Notes under the pieces: generated by a model
Told to the model about the DNA's origin: nothing
Databases searched by the model: none
What the model saw: the letters and a program-made list of their open reading frames with translations, nothing else
Translations under genes and position numbers: made by a program
Assembly (NCBI GenBank): GCA_005406025.1
Contig: BGZK01001331.1
Coordinates: forward strand, 105,821-169,820
Length of the DNA: 64,000 nt
Direction: 5' to 3'
DNA from: Eumeta japonica
Lineage: Eukaryota > Arthropoda > Insecta > Lepidoptera > Psychidae
Part shown: piece by piece, positions 44,621 through 56,280 of the stretch
Position numbering within the stretch: position 1 is the stretch's first letter
Layout: each line of letters starts with the position of its first letter

Positions 44621-46249
44621 CTAGTTGTAGTAAACGCATAAATTGGTAGTGTTCATGATGTAACACCGAAGTAGCACTGTATCCGGAAGCATATTTATTT
44701 AACTAAATCCTAAACAAATGTGCGTTTGAAAAATAACGTGGTCTATTAACTAGCGCACCTGTTTGATGCGATAAATGCTAGTTTCGGCCCGGGGGCGTTG
44801 TTTGTGAATCATTAGGAACTGTACTATGTTGAAAATTTTGTCCATCGCCATTGGCTCATTGTCAGTTGTAGATTTGCTATATATAAAAACTGCTATGAAA
44901 GCACATCTGTGTTACGTTTGGGGTATAACAACTGCTTATTTATGAACTATATCCAATAAATAATGCATTGTACTATTTTAATGAATGCCTGATTGCTTAA
45001 AAGAAGTTCTACGACGGTGAAGATAAAATAGACATGTGATTTCCTTTTTCAGCGAATCGGAATTGTGATGAAGATTAGGTCAGCATCGAAACTGAGGCCG
45101 GTATTGATATAAAAATTATGATTACCTGAGCTTGCTTTACTTACACATAGGTTAACTGCAGGCCAAGGAAAATTATTAATATTCTATCCATCATTACTTT
45201 ACAATAAAGTTATACTTATATTATTGAAAATTTATGAAGTTTAAAAATACGAACATAATTTATTATTTTTCAATAGTTAGAAACATTTTAATCACATTGT
45301 GTATTTGGAATACGTTTACCATCAGATGTCATAAGAATTTGGATCGAAAATAACTTTTTAGAAATACATGTTTAAAATAGATTCCTATTTAGAAAAAAAT
45401 AGGTTATCTTGCAAGAAAGAAAATATTGTACCTGATAAATACCTATAGTTTTATTTATTTGGAAATACGTTTATAACCAATCGATGAAACAAAATAAACG
45501 CTTATCCTGACGTGGAGCAAAAATGTCGAAATGCTAATTACATTTTTTTGTCTAAGGAAAAATTTTGAGTTATTTTATTGTTTTTTAACAATCACTTGTT
45601 TTATTTATTTTTACTGTAAATATTTTGTTTGCTTTTCAGTTAAGACTAATTACTTATTCTCTCAATCGGCAAAAACAAATATTTAATTTTATGTAAATTA
45701 TCAGTCAAATTTATATATCGTAACTCGTGTAAAGTATAGTTCTCTAATGGCTAATAAATAAAAATATTTATTTCATAAGCCCGTTAATGAACTTTGTATT
45801 TCTTAGAATCATTAACTTAATTAAATTCAATTTCAATGAAGATTTTAAATCACCACTAGTATTTGAGTTTTTCAAATTCTTAAATACAAATCGAATATTA
45901 AAAAGAAAGAAAGAAACTTTTAATATGGCTGTGGAATTAAAATTTTCCTGAATCTCGATCGCTAAGCCAGTCTTATTTTTAATATAGAGCCCGATGCCGC
46001 TCTCGAACATTCCTCTTAGTAATAACTAACGTCATTTAGATAACTGGATATGTCCTACTCCAGGACATATGCCCGTCCATGTAAAATTTGATTACAATTT
46101 TCCCAACGCTTCGAACATGACTGAATGACTAACATCTCAATAAACTTGTTTCCATGTTTTATAATATTAATAGAGGAAGATTAATGTTTCAGACTCTAAC
46201 TACATATAAATGATATTACTCACACAAACAATCATTATTATCTATCATT
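44621..46249. other. AT-rich non-coding DNA with one hexamer tract
   Basis: 45054-45108 reads gaatcg, gaattg, tgatga, agatta, ggtcag, catcga, aactga, ggccgg, tattga in 6-base phase. A small hairpin atatgtcct/aggacatat lies at about 46048-46070. Nothing else recognised. Confidence 0.5.
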
Positions 46250-46600
46250 ATCGGGCGAGAGTGTGTATACGAACGCCGGTCTTCGAGTTGAACCGCGACT
46301 GTCGAATTCAACACGTCAAATCTACAAGACAGTCGTATATTGTTTCATAATCGGTTAGGGGTCTCGAGCTTTACGCGGTGTGTTATCGAAGCGATCCCCT
46401 AGCATCTGGGGAATTTCTGGAGAGGAGACGACAACGTCAAAGTTCACACCTGAAGTAGCTGCGGCATATTTTATCGTTATTGCAGCCAGCGGCGACGGCC
46501 GCGCCGTGTCTCTCTGGGCTCGCGTAGAAAATGTATTTCTATCCTTCGCAAGTGGAACGTTCGTCTGGCGGGCCACTGCGATATGAATTAAATGTGGCTT
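46250..46600. other. GC-rich block open on both strands
   Basis: Overlapping frames on minus (46355-46576) and plus (46380-46586) cover the same 200 bp. Neither peptide matches a family I know. The plus peptide has a hydrophobic stretch AAAYFIVIAASG. Could be an exon, but no splice sites are convincing. Confidence 0.3.
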
Positions 46601-47794
46601 AACAGGGATAATTCGATTTTTTTGGTTCTGGGTCGGATTAAAATTGTTTATAAAATTTACAAAGCTCGGACTAGTTGAGTACGGATGGTTTTGTACATCA
46701 TCAGAGGTTTATAGAAAAAACAACTAAACCCAAATAACGTAGCTTAACTGTAGCTAGTAATATCTCACCACACTCAAAGTTAATAATACAAGTTACAAAG
46801 TGATGTATTCTCAAAAAAAAATAGTATTGCTGTGTATTACGCAAATAGACAAAATTGAAGACATATAAGATAGACCCTTGTCAATAAATAATAAAATGAA
46901 ATGCTACTTACAGCAAATTGCGATTTGTTTCAGAAAACTACGAAATTGGATTGATCTGAGCGTACTCGATATTTCTCATCTAAAATTTTCTTTACAAATA
47001 GAGATGACAAGACAAGTATTTTATAAAATTCCAGAACGACGAATCACACAATAAGGGCGATCGATTGAAAAAAATTCTAGTAATTTCTTTTTTATCAAAG
47101 GATATCTGTAATAACGATTTTTATTTACATCCGTGGACCACAACAGCTGTAGAACGTAACAGCAACGATATTTTTATTACACTTTATTATGCAATGCCAA
47201 AGTACGTATTCGTACAAATCAAATAACATTCCATTATATTGGACTAATCTCCTCTCAGGAAAGGGATATTAAGCCGTGGTATCTCCACGCCGCGCTAGCC
47301 CAATACGTAATCGGATATTCACATGCTGTTGCGGGATAGCATAAACCTTCATCGAAATATCGGCTACCTCACGTTTCTTGTACTTCCATTTTTAGGGCAC
47401 TTATGGGAATTTAAATTAGCGTTGGCGATATTCCGGAAAACAAAATCACTTTAACGACATGTTAACACGTCCTAACTTGATTGAAATACAACTCGACCAT
47501 CTAAGAAGGCATTTTTACCTGCCCTTCCATAAAATAGGTGCTCGAACGTTCCCTTTAAAAATTGACGGTGTCATTGTACCGATATTGAGTAGTATATTCA
47601 TTGTTTCAAAATTAGTTGTCTATTACTGAATATAGACCTCTCTTCTAGATTATTACAATTTACGAAATTGGACCATCTTCAACCAATGTGGCTCACGACT
47701 CTGAACGGATCGTCAGTTCATGCAATAGGACCTAGTCTTACGATGAGACGACAGTTCGCGCTCACCACTTAAAAACCTTTCTTTGTTGATTTAG
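46601..47794. other. Non-coding DNA
   Basis: A moderate-GC patch at 47270-47400 (tccacgccgcgctagcccaa) may be a conserved element. Otherwise AT-rich. Confidence 0.45.
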
Positions 47795-48372
47795 TCCGCC
47801 ATGCCGACTGGTTTTGTTCTTCTTTCGATTTTCAAGTTTCCGATTTTACTTCGCAGGGAAATCCCTAGCATCTTTCGATTGCACTTCGAGTCGCTTCTAA
47901 AATTCCACATCTGGCATCTGTATGTCATCACTGGCAAGGCGCGCTTTTCTAAAACTTTCGTCTTTAGTGACTGGATATGTTGGATTTCAAATGGGCTATT
48001 ATTTTCCTGAACGCTGTCCGACCGAGCTGGGTCTATCTTGTATCCTACTTATGAAACCAAGATTTACCAAATCGGACACTCTGTCAGAAGTAGACGTGTT
48101 CGTCTACAACTATAATTGTAGCGTTCTCAACAATCATTGAAGGGGGTACAATATGAGCGACCGACATAAGTTTCGTCTTTTTCATGTCTATTTTGGGCAC
48201 ATTTCTTGACAAATTCCTCTGAAATGTAGTGCCTAGATTATTTAGCGATTCTCCGGTTATAAGTCCCTCATCGGAGAAACGAAGGCGAGTCATGTATTCG
48301 CCGTTGATGTTGATGCGTTGTCCTTTCCGATTCAAAAGCTCGTAAGCATCTTAAAATGCTGCAGTGAAGAGT
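47795..48372 (-). pseudogene. LINE reverse-transcriptase relic
   Basis: A fragment of the reverse transcriptase and following region of a non-LTR retrotransposon. On the minus strand it begins LFTAAF-stop-DAYELLNRKG and continues GQRININGEYMTRLRFSDEG, matching the catalytic block of RTE-like lepidopteran LINEs (ININGEYxxxLRFADD). It goes on with KIDMKKTKLMSVAH and VDEHVY. The FADD catalytic motif has become FSDE, losing the second aspartate. After 48084 (minus) several stops and frameshifts occur, but QLGRTAFRKI and RKMLGISLRSKIGN (near 47850) still match the downstream domain. The copy is 5'-truncated and dead. The overlapping plus-strand frames are antisense shadows. Clade assignment (RTE type) is from motif memory. 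Confidence 0.78.
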
Positions 48373-49055
48373 TTTGAAGATGACTCACATACATATACCT
48401 TTTGGATTAAAAACTATGATTGCAACAAATCTATCTGACGAAGATTGAAAACTGTACTTTACCTAACTTTCTGCATTTTAGTTTTCGGGCTCCGTTTCAA
48501 TTTTATTACTAGTAAAAGCATTATGTTCAGCAAAAAGTATCATATATATCTGGGGAAACAAATTGAACCATATATGTATTATTTAACCTTTAAAACAAGT
48601 GATAGCTGATATTATTAATTTCAAAATTAGTACAAAAACTACTCATTGATACAGAGCATTCTGCGTCGCAGAATCATAAATAGACACTGGCTGCAATAAA
48701 TATGTAATGTTTATTTGCTTAAAAAGATATAATACGGAACCGAGGTCAAAATACAGAACGTTTTTTTTCATTAATTAATTTTTTTAATACAGATTACATA
48801 ACTTTTATTTTTTGAATATCGCACATTTTTTTGTTAACCTAGTACATTTAACTACGAAGCAAGGCTGCAATGACAATTTAAAATAATAATATAGTTAATA
48901 ATGTAATGAACGCATTATCATCGCATTGGGAGTTTCTGATGTCGCTTTTAATTAGTGAAAAAAAAAAAAATAAAAAAAAACGATAATGTTTTAAGTAGAA
49001 TTTTAAACCGGAATATTAAAATTACGACCTCAAGAGTATCCATTAATATCAGAGA
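48373..49055. other. AT-rich non-coding DNA
   Basis: An A-rich tract lies at about 48959-48980. No feature recognised. Confidence 0.55.
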
Positions 49056-49210
49056 AAGGCAAAAACGGTCCGCGCGCCGGCGCGGCGCGCGTCCCCGACC
49101 GCATCCGGCAGAGCTTTTAAGCTAACCCGATAACGATTTTCATGAACACCCCCGTAAATTACGAGCTCCTAAATTATTAATACCGTGGAACTTAGTGACA
49201 ATTACGATTC
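49056..49210. other. CpG-rich island plus homeobox-like AT core
   Basis: cggtccgcgcgccggcgcgg is followed by cgcgcgtccccgaccgcatc, then a less GC-rich part (cctaaattattaataccgtg) with AT-rich homeodomain-type cores. The mix of a CpG island and clustered cores looks like a conserved developmental enhancer, but this is inference from composition only. Confidence 0.4.
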
Positions 49211-49892
49211 AGAAACTAGGTCATAGGAAACCATTATCGTGTTTTAATTATAGCTCTCGGAATGTATTTCGTCAAGTGAAATTTTAATGATTACAAACGG
49301 TGCAAATTAATAGATTAGAACTAAATAGATTATTTTTAGTACATTAATTATTATTGCGGTATATAAATATTAAAATCACCTAATACTAGTCATATTTGTA
49401 TTATGTAGGTCCTTTAGACGCAAACCGTGTTATTCGAAGATCATTCATGAGTTTGCACGTCTGGCTATTACAGTCGATTTTCTAATTGTGAAGAAAACTT
49501 ATTTTATTTATATTTAGTAGGAGTGTATGCTGATTTAATATGGTATTATTTGACCGTTTTGTTAAAGAAAAGAAGATGTCTAGATTGTTTGTATTTATAA
49601 TAGTACCCGACCTACCTGAAGATGAGCAAGAAACTAGTTTTAGTAGCTGAGCTTACTCACTAAATGTTCTAGAAAGAACTCAAAACAGACTGATCACTAA
49701 ACAACTTACAAACTTTTTAAATGTTTGTCAAGCTTTTGAATCGTATGCACAAACCGTTTCAAAATTGCTTTAATAATGATACTATAAGACTAAAATTAAA
49801 TTTAGTCTAAAGTGTCTAGTAAAATATATAACTTTAATGTTTTCAAAGTAATTTAAACGAGCAATAATTAAAAGATAAGTTTTATTTCCAAT
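49211..49892. other. AT-rich non-coding DNA
   Basis: No feature recognised. Confidence 0.55.
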
Positions 49893-51199
49893 CTGTTACG
49901 TAGATCACGCTTAAAATTTTAAAATAACTGGCCACTTTAAAACTATAAGATAATAAAACATATTTAAACTCTTTGCTATCCTTATTATGTATATCGTATA
50001 TATTTGTTATTTGTTTTTTTTTACGTATTGGCGCCGAAAAGGAAATTGTTTGTCTAACGTCAATATAACTTTAACGCAAGAAAATTTTCGTGCAATAGTT
50101 TTTTATGACTTTCGCTGCCATTCAAACCAAGAGGAAAGTTGTAACAGACTATGGTTGGCCTTTCATGATGAAGCTTCGTCCCTTACCACTGTTTGTAACT
50201 TGTTTAACTAGTTTAAACGCGGTCTCATGAATCTAACTGACGATATGCGTGAGGGACATCCTTCTACGGCGACGACCGAAGACAACATTAATGCTATGCG
50301 TCTCATGATATAGACTGACAAAACAGTGACCTAATGTGAAGTGAAGCAGATTTGTACAAGCTTAATCATCGATATGAGTCAAGTGTACAAAATCGTTCAT
50401 GAATATTTAGCTGACGGAAGGCTTTGTACTCGGCGAATACCTCATAATTTAACAGACGCTTAAAAGCTCCGTCTTACTAATTGGTACCGTGAAATGATGC
50501 AAATATTTGTCAGTGGTGACTCAAATGCTGTGTACGACATGGTTACTGGTGACAAAAGCTGAATTTACTGTTAGGATCCTGAAATCAAAGGGTAGTCTGA
50601 TCAGTGGGTGTTTCTTTTCGGGAAGTTTCCTCCTAAAGTAAAACGTGGTCGAAGCGTCGGAAGAAAGGTGGTGGCCTTTTTCTTTAGAATGACAGGTCGT
50701 TGTGCCACAATAATTTTATAAAAAAAAAGCAGTCACTACAGACTGGTACACCAAAAATTGTTAGCCTCTTGGTTTGGAAAAGATTCAGAAAAAACGACCT
50801 CGCAGTAGGATTCTCCTTCATCATGACAACGCCTCACCACATACTGTTAGACAAACAAGTAACAATTTGGGAACGTTACGTATAGAAATACTGGCTCAAC
50901 TGCCTTACAACTCCGACATCGCACCATGCGATTTTTATTTATTTCCTATAATAAAGTAAAAACTTTGACGAAAATCGTTTACAGACGCCGAGGAAGCAGT
51001 GGCTGGATGTAAAAAGGCTGTCGAAAAGACCTCTAAGTTCGAATGGGCAAATGTTTCTCTTGGTTTTCCCGTCGAATGTAGCGATATATTGGTCTCGACG
51101 GACACAATGTGAAACTATTTGAAAAAAAATAACAAAAATAACGTGCTGGTTTGCTTTATTTTAATTTTCCAAAGACTTCCAGTTTGATCCACGTACCTC
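49893..51199 (+). mobile_element. Nearly full-length mariner transposon
   Basis: A 1.3-kb DNA transposon. The left end gttacgtagatca (49895) and the reverse complement of the right end, ggtacgtggatca (ending 51197), agree at 11 of 13 bases, which fits diverged terminal inverted repeats. The size is right for mariner (about 1.3 kb) and one transposase relic fills the interior. A flanking TA duplication is not evident, so the ends may be off by a few bases. Confidence 0.7.
50040..51130 (+). pseudogene. Mariner transposase, inactivated
   Basis: All transposase regions are present in order. The helix-turn-helix part (about 50065-50300) reads ENFRAIVFYDFRC and FKRGLMNLTDDMREGHPST; the linker has RIPHNLTDA. 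The first catalytic block VTGDKS (about 50545-50562) is followed by a stop where tryptophan is normal. The second, HHDNASPHT (about 50820), and the third, DIAPCDFYLFP (about 50917-50950), lie 34 residues apart, the D,D34D spacing of mariner. Stops at 50209-50211, near 50311 and in the middle, and a frameshift in the A-run near 50720-50728, make it a dead copy. A C-terminal part continues (DAEEAVAGCKKAVEKTSKFEW). All three catalytic aspartates are still readable, in two frames. Confidence 0.88.
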
Positions 51200-51949
51200 T
51201 TGCGTTCTATTGTAAAAAATGTATTTACTACAACTCTATATCCATCAAAACTTTTGTCGAAGTCTGAAAATAAATAACAATGAAACAAAGACAAAAAATA
51301 TACATTCTCGGTTAAACAACATTACCTTTTTGTTACATAAACAACATTACAACTATATAAAAGTTTGCGATATGAATTTTTGGAAAATGTGGAATAAATT
51401 TCAAAACACATTTAATTTTATTAGCATAGGAGTGCAAATCGAGACAAAGATTGTAAGGCAGAATTAAAATCAATATTGGAATAGAGAGAAGATATTGGAC
51501 GATGAAAAACTCTTTGCATATAAATTCATTAAACGATTTTTCTAAAAAAAAATATTAGACGATTGTACTAACAATACTTGCATTTGTTCCTTCAAAAGTA
51601 CACCTTGCAAAAGGTGAAGGACAAGATCATGAACAAACACACACCTCGACAGTAGGTGAAAACAATACTTGATGTGTGCGTAAACCTGCAAGCAGCGATG
51701 AGACGACAGCCTGTCGTGTTAAGTTCAACTAATTACAAAGCGTGGATGTCACCAAGTCTACCACATCGAGTAACGCTGTCGTAAAGTGATTATGTTTGTT
51801 TAATTATTAGATATGATTACACTCGATAGTTATAATAGAACAATGATGTCTTTGTCTATTTTTTTAACTTTCTGCTATGATATATGAAAAAAAATTATAT
51901 GCCATTCTAAAAGGGTCCACTCAATTTAGATTTTTTAAAACTTTGAAAT
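51200..51949. other. Non-coding DNA
   Basis: The plus frame 51219-51467 is unrecognised. A less AT-rich part at 51590-51790 shows no known motif. Confidence 0.5.
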
Positions 51950-53070
51950 AATTTCGCCGGGTAGATTTTGAGAAATCTCAAAAAAATGTTTATAGAAATA
52001 CGTTTATTTTAAATAACTTGCAAACTACTCTACCGATAGATACCAATTTTAATCAGTTCTTTTTCCCAAACAGTTGCATTGACTTCTGTAAACTGCATAA
52101 AAATATTTTTATTTGGTCAAAAGATATCGTTGGAAAAAAAAAAACTGTTTTTTTTTATAATAATTTGTAAAGTGCCCTACAGACATATCCCACCAAATTG
52201 TTTGATTTGTTCAAGAACAATTAATGGAGAAAAATTTTTCTAAAAGTATTTTTTTAAATGTTATTAAAATTACCCTCCCAATAAATTCTAACAGCTAAAC
52301 GACGTTTCTTAATAAAAAAAACGTCGATTGTTGTAAACTACATCAGTTGGTTCATTTGGCACTCCGTTATTTATTTCTCCTTAGAAACTGCATCGAATGT
52401 CGTAAAGCAGATGAAAATTGAATTAAGTGTTCCTAGGATATAGTAGTTGAAAGATAAAATAATAGTATATTTTAATTTCGCGAAATGAAAATTGAAAAAG
52501 TTTCATAAATTGGGAAGATACTGTTTTCTGTCCGCCTTAAGAAAATAGAGTTTTCATCAGATCTTGATGTTTTAAAACTCCTATAAATCCATTGTAACCA
52601 TTTTCCGAATAATGTTGTATGTCTATACGCATCTTTATGTGTGTGTGTGTGTGTGTGCGTGTATGGCTTGTTTTCAAAATAGGTTTGTTTAGAATATTTT
52701 TAAACTAATATACCGTTAAATATCAAAATAGAACTACCTCTTTTGCATAAAAAGCATTGTCGGTTGTTGCGAATTGCATCAAAATCTATGCAAGCATCAA
52801 AGGAAAATCCTAAATAAGAGATTTTTTTTAAATTGCATGCGTAACTCTTGTGGATTGATGTTTTGTAGGCGGTCAATTTTTCCTGTTTAAAATACTGAGT
52901 CCGATACCATAAAGCGGATCAAAATCAAACGTGTTCCAAAGATATTGAATTGAAAAATTAAGGAAAAACGATTTTTAATACATATAGATCTCTGAATCGT
53001 ATGAGCTCAAAACGTATTACAACTCTATTTTGAGCTCCGAGAGCTTGAAAAAGCAATAAAATCGAACATT
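51950..53070 (+). repeat. Degenerate repeat block related to 10.7-11.5 kb
   Basis: A loosely conserved motif (gtaaactgcataaaaat; gtaaactacatcag; gtaaagcagatgaaaattg; gcgaattgcatcaaaatc; ataaagcggatcaaaatc) occurs near 52088, 52333, 52402, 52769 and 52909. It is the reverse complement of the gattttgatgcggtttac motif at 10.9-11.2 kb. Spacing is irregular. A small hairpin cgacgttt/aaacgtcg lies at 52300-52326. The end (gagctccgagagcttgaaaa, about 53032) resembles retroelement non-coding sequence. Confidence 0.45.
52638..52664 (+). repeat. (TG)n microsatellite
   Basis: About 12 TG/GT units with one cg interruption, inside the degenerate repeat block. Confidence 0.85.
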
Positions 53071-54306
53071 TCGGCATGATGAGCTAAGTAATTTACTATT
53101 TCTTTATTTTTAATAATTTGAGTTTAAAAGTTTCAAAGATGACCTGTAGTGTAAAACAGGCCTCAATGGTAAAATTTTGGACTTAAAACTAGACTGTATT
53201 TATAACTCAAGACGCTCAAAAACACATCGACAAATAATATATCGAAAAGTTTCAGGGATGATCTGCATGGTTAATCGTTTAACAGATTTTTTTATTGAAA
53301 GGTTGCAATAGCCTTAAAGTGTAGATTGTAATTGTAAAATTATTTTTTTTTTATATTAAGTAAGCTTTTGAAGAATTTAAATTGTTTTTGGTTTGAAGCA
53401 CTCCACTGCTAAGACAAACCTTTCACAATCATTTTATTCCATATTAGAATCTTAAATTTTCACCTTATTATATGAGAAAGAGTTAATTTTTTTTTTGTGA
53501 AACACGACCGTTTGTAATCAAATTACGTACGTGTGGAAAAATTGTTTTTAAGGTCAACGAAAACACGGGAATTGTAACGTAAAAAATTTATAAATATAAA
53601 GATGCTCCAATAGTCTCTCTCTCTTCAGTCTTTAAAATATTTTGAATGGAATTATATAAATTTTCATAAAACAAGGAACAATAAACTATTCAAATTATTA
53701 GAAGAAATAATGATCAGAAAATAAATGGAGAATATGTAAAGCCTACTAAGTTCATAAAAATGAGGCTTGAAACTTTATTTCGGAATAGTAACGAGAAAAA
53801 TAATATATATTTATACTTTTTTTTTATTGCATCCTAAGAAGTACCCTTTTAAAGAGACAGTCGAGAATCCTGGATGCAGCATCATATAAGCATCAGTTTA
53901 TTATATTAAATTGTGATTGATGCCGTATGAAATGACCCTGTCAGGGGTTCAGGGATCGAGATCTTATGAAAGGAAGCACATGGAATAGCAAAAAGCATAT
54001 ATGCAGAGTCACAATAAATCGCTGCGGAACCAGTCGCTTGTCATTATCGCAAACGATTTGAAAATGCACCGATTGCAGAAATAACACTCCACTCCTGCAC
54101 GCCCGCACTTCATTGTTTATACATGTCGACTGGTTATTCAGAATAATAAGGAACAAACAATTGGGTAACATGTTATATCTGACATAAACAAAAATTATAG
54201 GCTCTCGAAAATTCCATCCCAATAGATAAATATTTTTAAAAATAAAGTGTAAACAATGGTCAAAAGCGTCGACAAAACGCGTCTGGTTGTTTACGGTTAG
54301 GTAATA
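53071..54306. other. AT-rich non-coding DNA
   Basis: The minus frame 53941-54345 (134 codons) starts in a (TA)n run and has no known motif. No supported gene. Confidence 0.5.
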
Positions 54307-54342
54307 CGACATATGTATATATATATATATATATATATGTCG
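54307..54342. repeat. (TA)n palindrome capped by cgacat/atgtcg
   Basis: A 36-bp inverted repeat: cgacatat at the left pairs with atatgtcg at the right around a TA microsatellite. Confidence 0.85.
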
Positions 54343-56185
54343 CATATATCTACATATACATGCAAAACTAATATTACGAAAGCAAGAAATTGGACCTAAG
54401 GACTATAAAAGTTACTCAACATTTTGTACTGATTTATTATTTATTATTTAATTACTCTTCGTACTGTTAAATTCAATTGTACGTAACCAGAGCCGAATGG
54501 AGGTATAAAAAATGTGAAGATCGACTGCTCACATTCAAATCGAATATCTGTTCCATGAAAACAAACTACATCATATGTTCAGCTTGTTTGTTCACCAACA
54601 CAATAAGAGGAATCGGTTTTACTTATGGCGAAATCTGACATTTTTCCCAAAATAGGAGCATTCTTGACGACCTCCGGCATAAAGTGTTCATCAATTCATA
54701 TACTAGCAAAAACTTGTTTTATAAAGGTTAATAATGCCAAAAATTAAATTCTTATAATAGCCATATAAACGTTAATAAGGGTGGAAATGGGCGCACATTA
54801 TAAAAGAATAAACCTTATAACTACTCTATTGCAGCCCTGTTATTAGGCAATTTTTCTTGTACATGTTGTACTTTGGCTGGGCAATTGAAATAATTCCCTT
54901 ATAATCGCTGTACATAATTTATCGATAAGGACGTTTTCTTTGTAATTGGAATATCCAATGTATTTAAAAAGCATAATACACTTGCAATTACTATATTAAC
55001 TTCGTTCACAAGATCATAGAGGTAAATATTGTAAAACGGTCGCAGCGATCCTGCAATCCTGAGTTAGTATAATACAACATTCTAAATAAGTTTATACTTC
55101 ATTTAGAATGTTTTATTTAATATATATTTATATCTGTAAATATGTGAATTTAAAGAAATATAAAAAGCATTAAAACCCTACAATTCCCCAAACTTTATTA
55201 TATCAAGATAAGTTAAATTATGGACTTTATGAATTTTAACGTGAAAGATCATAAATCTGATGCAAATTTTGCGTGAAAACATTTGCATTTTCAGCTGCAC
55301 TGTTCTTGGATGAAATCGTCTCGAAAGAAGTAGTGTTGACTTTACTTTTGTTTACAATCGTTTCGTACTTTTTTTTTTACTTTTTTCCTATATCTACCAC
55401 TTCTTTTAAACTTTTCCCACCCTTCCTAATTCATTTTTTGTGATTTTGTTTTTTCAAGTGTACAACTGGATTAAACACATTACAGCGACTATGTAAGTGG
55501 TTAACAAAACATTTTACCCTTTTAATCCTCCTCTAAATTAAAAAAAAAAAAACTGTTTTACTATATACTTACTGTGTTTTACTTCTGATTGCTAAGAAAA
55601 GAAAAGTTTTATAAACTTCCTGTATATTACTCTTACAAGATCAATAGCCGTCGCGAAAACCTTTATATAGAATTTAATAATAAATAGCTAAAAGTTAGTA
55701 CATATATTTAGTTCTTATAAGAGATGTCATAACTGTATTATTTAGGTTTATTAATGTTTATGTGAACAAGTATTGGGACCATATCAGATAAACCTCTTTG
55801 TAAAGTGCTTTAAAAAGGTTTTTGACAAAAATACTTTTAAATTACGTTTACAAGAGTTCCGGCCATGGAGGTTTATCGTAGGTATAAAGGCATCTTTGTT
55901 TGTAAGGTTACTTTTCCCATGTGCACTTTATTGCTAAGCAATATCTCTCGATTCCTGTTCAAAAAAAAATATTGAAACATGATTTTTATGATCAAATACA
56001 CAGACAATGACGGAAAATAAAAAAATATGTATTTAGTCGACCGTGTGAATTATTTACACCAGTCAACTGGTAACATAAAACAGTTTTTTGGTAGGGCATA
56101 ACACTAAGTCTATACCGCATTTCTCCCGTTAGCTCTTCACTGTCTTTTCCTGTTTTCTTGTCCTACGTCACATATGGATGTTTTG
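54343..56185. other. AT-rich non-coding DNA with a hairpin
   Basis: aacattctaaat (55077-55088) pairs exactly with atttagaatgtt (55101-55112). A pyrimidine-rich stretch runs at about 55365-55430. Nothing else recognised. Confidence 0.5.
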
Positions 56186-56280
56186 TTTGATGCATCCGAT
56201 GTTGCGGTCGGCCGCGTGACATCAAACACGGGGAGAATCGTGCCGCCGCCCTTCGGACTAACCATACAAAGACAAGCTAA
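56186..56280. other. Small CpG-rich patch
   Basis: gatgttgcggtcggccgcgt and gggagaatcgtgccgccgcc. No motif recognised; candidate conserved element. Confidence 0.3.

Noticed and set aside
47801..48140. Two plus-strand frames
   Set aside because: Antisense to the LINE reverse-transcriptase relic.
53941..54345. 134-codon minus frame
   Set aside because: Begins inside a (TA)n run, no motif, low-complexity hydrophobic residues; likely chance.
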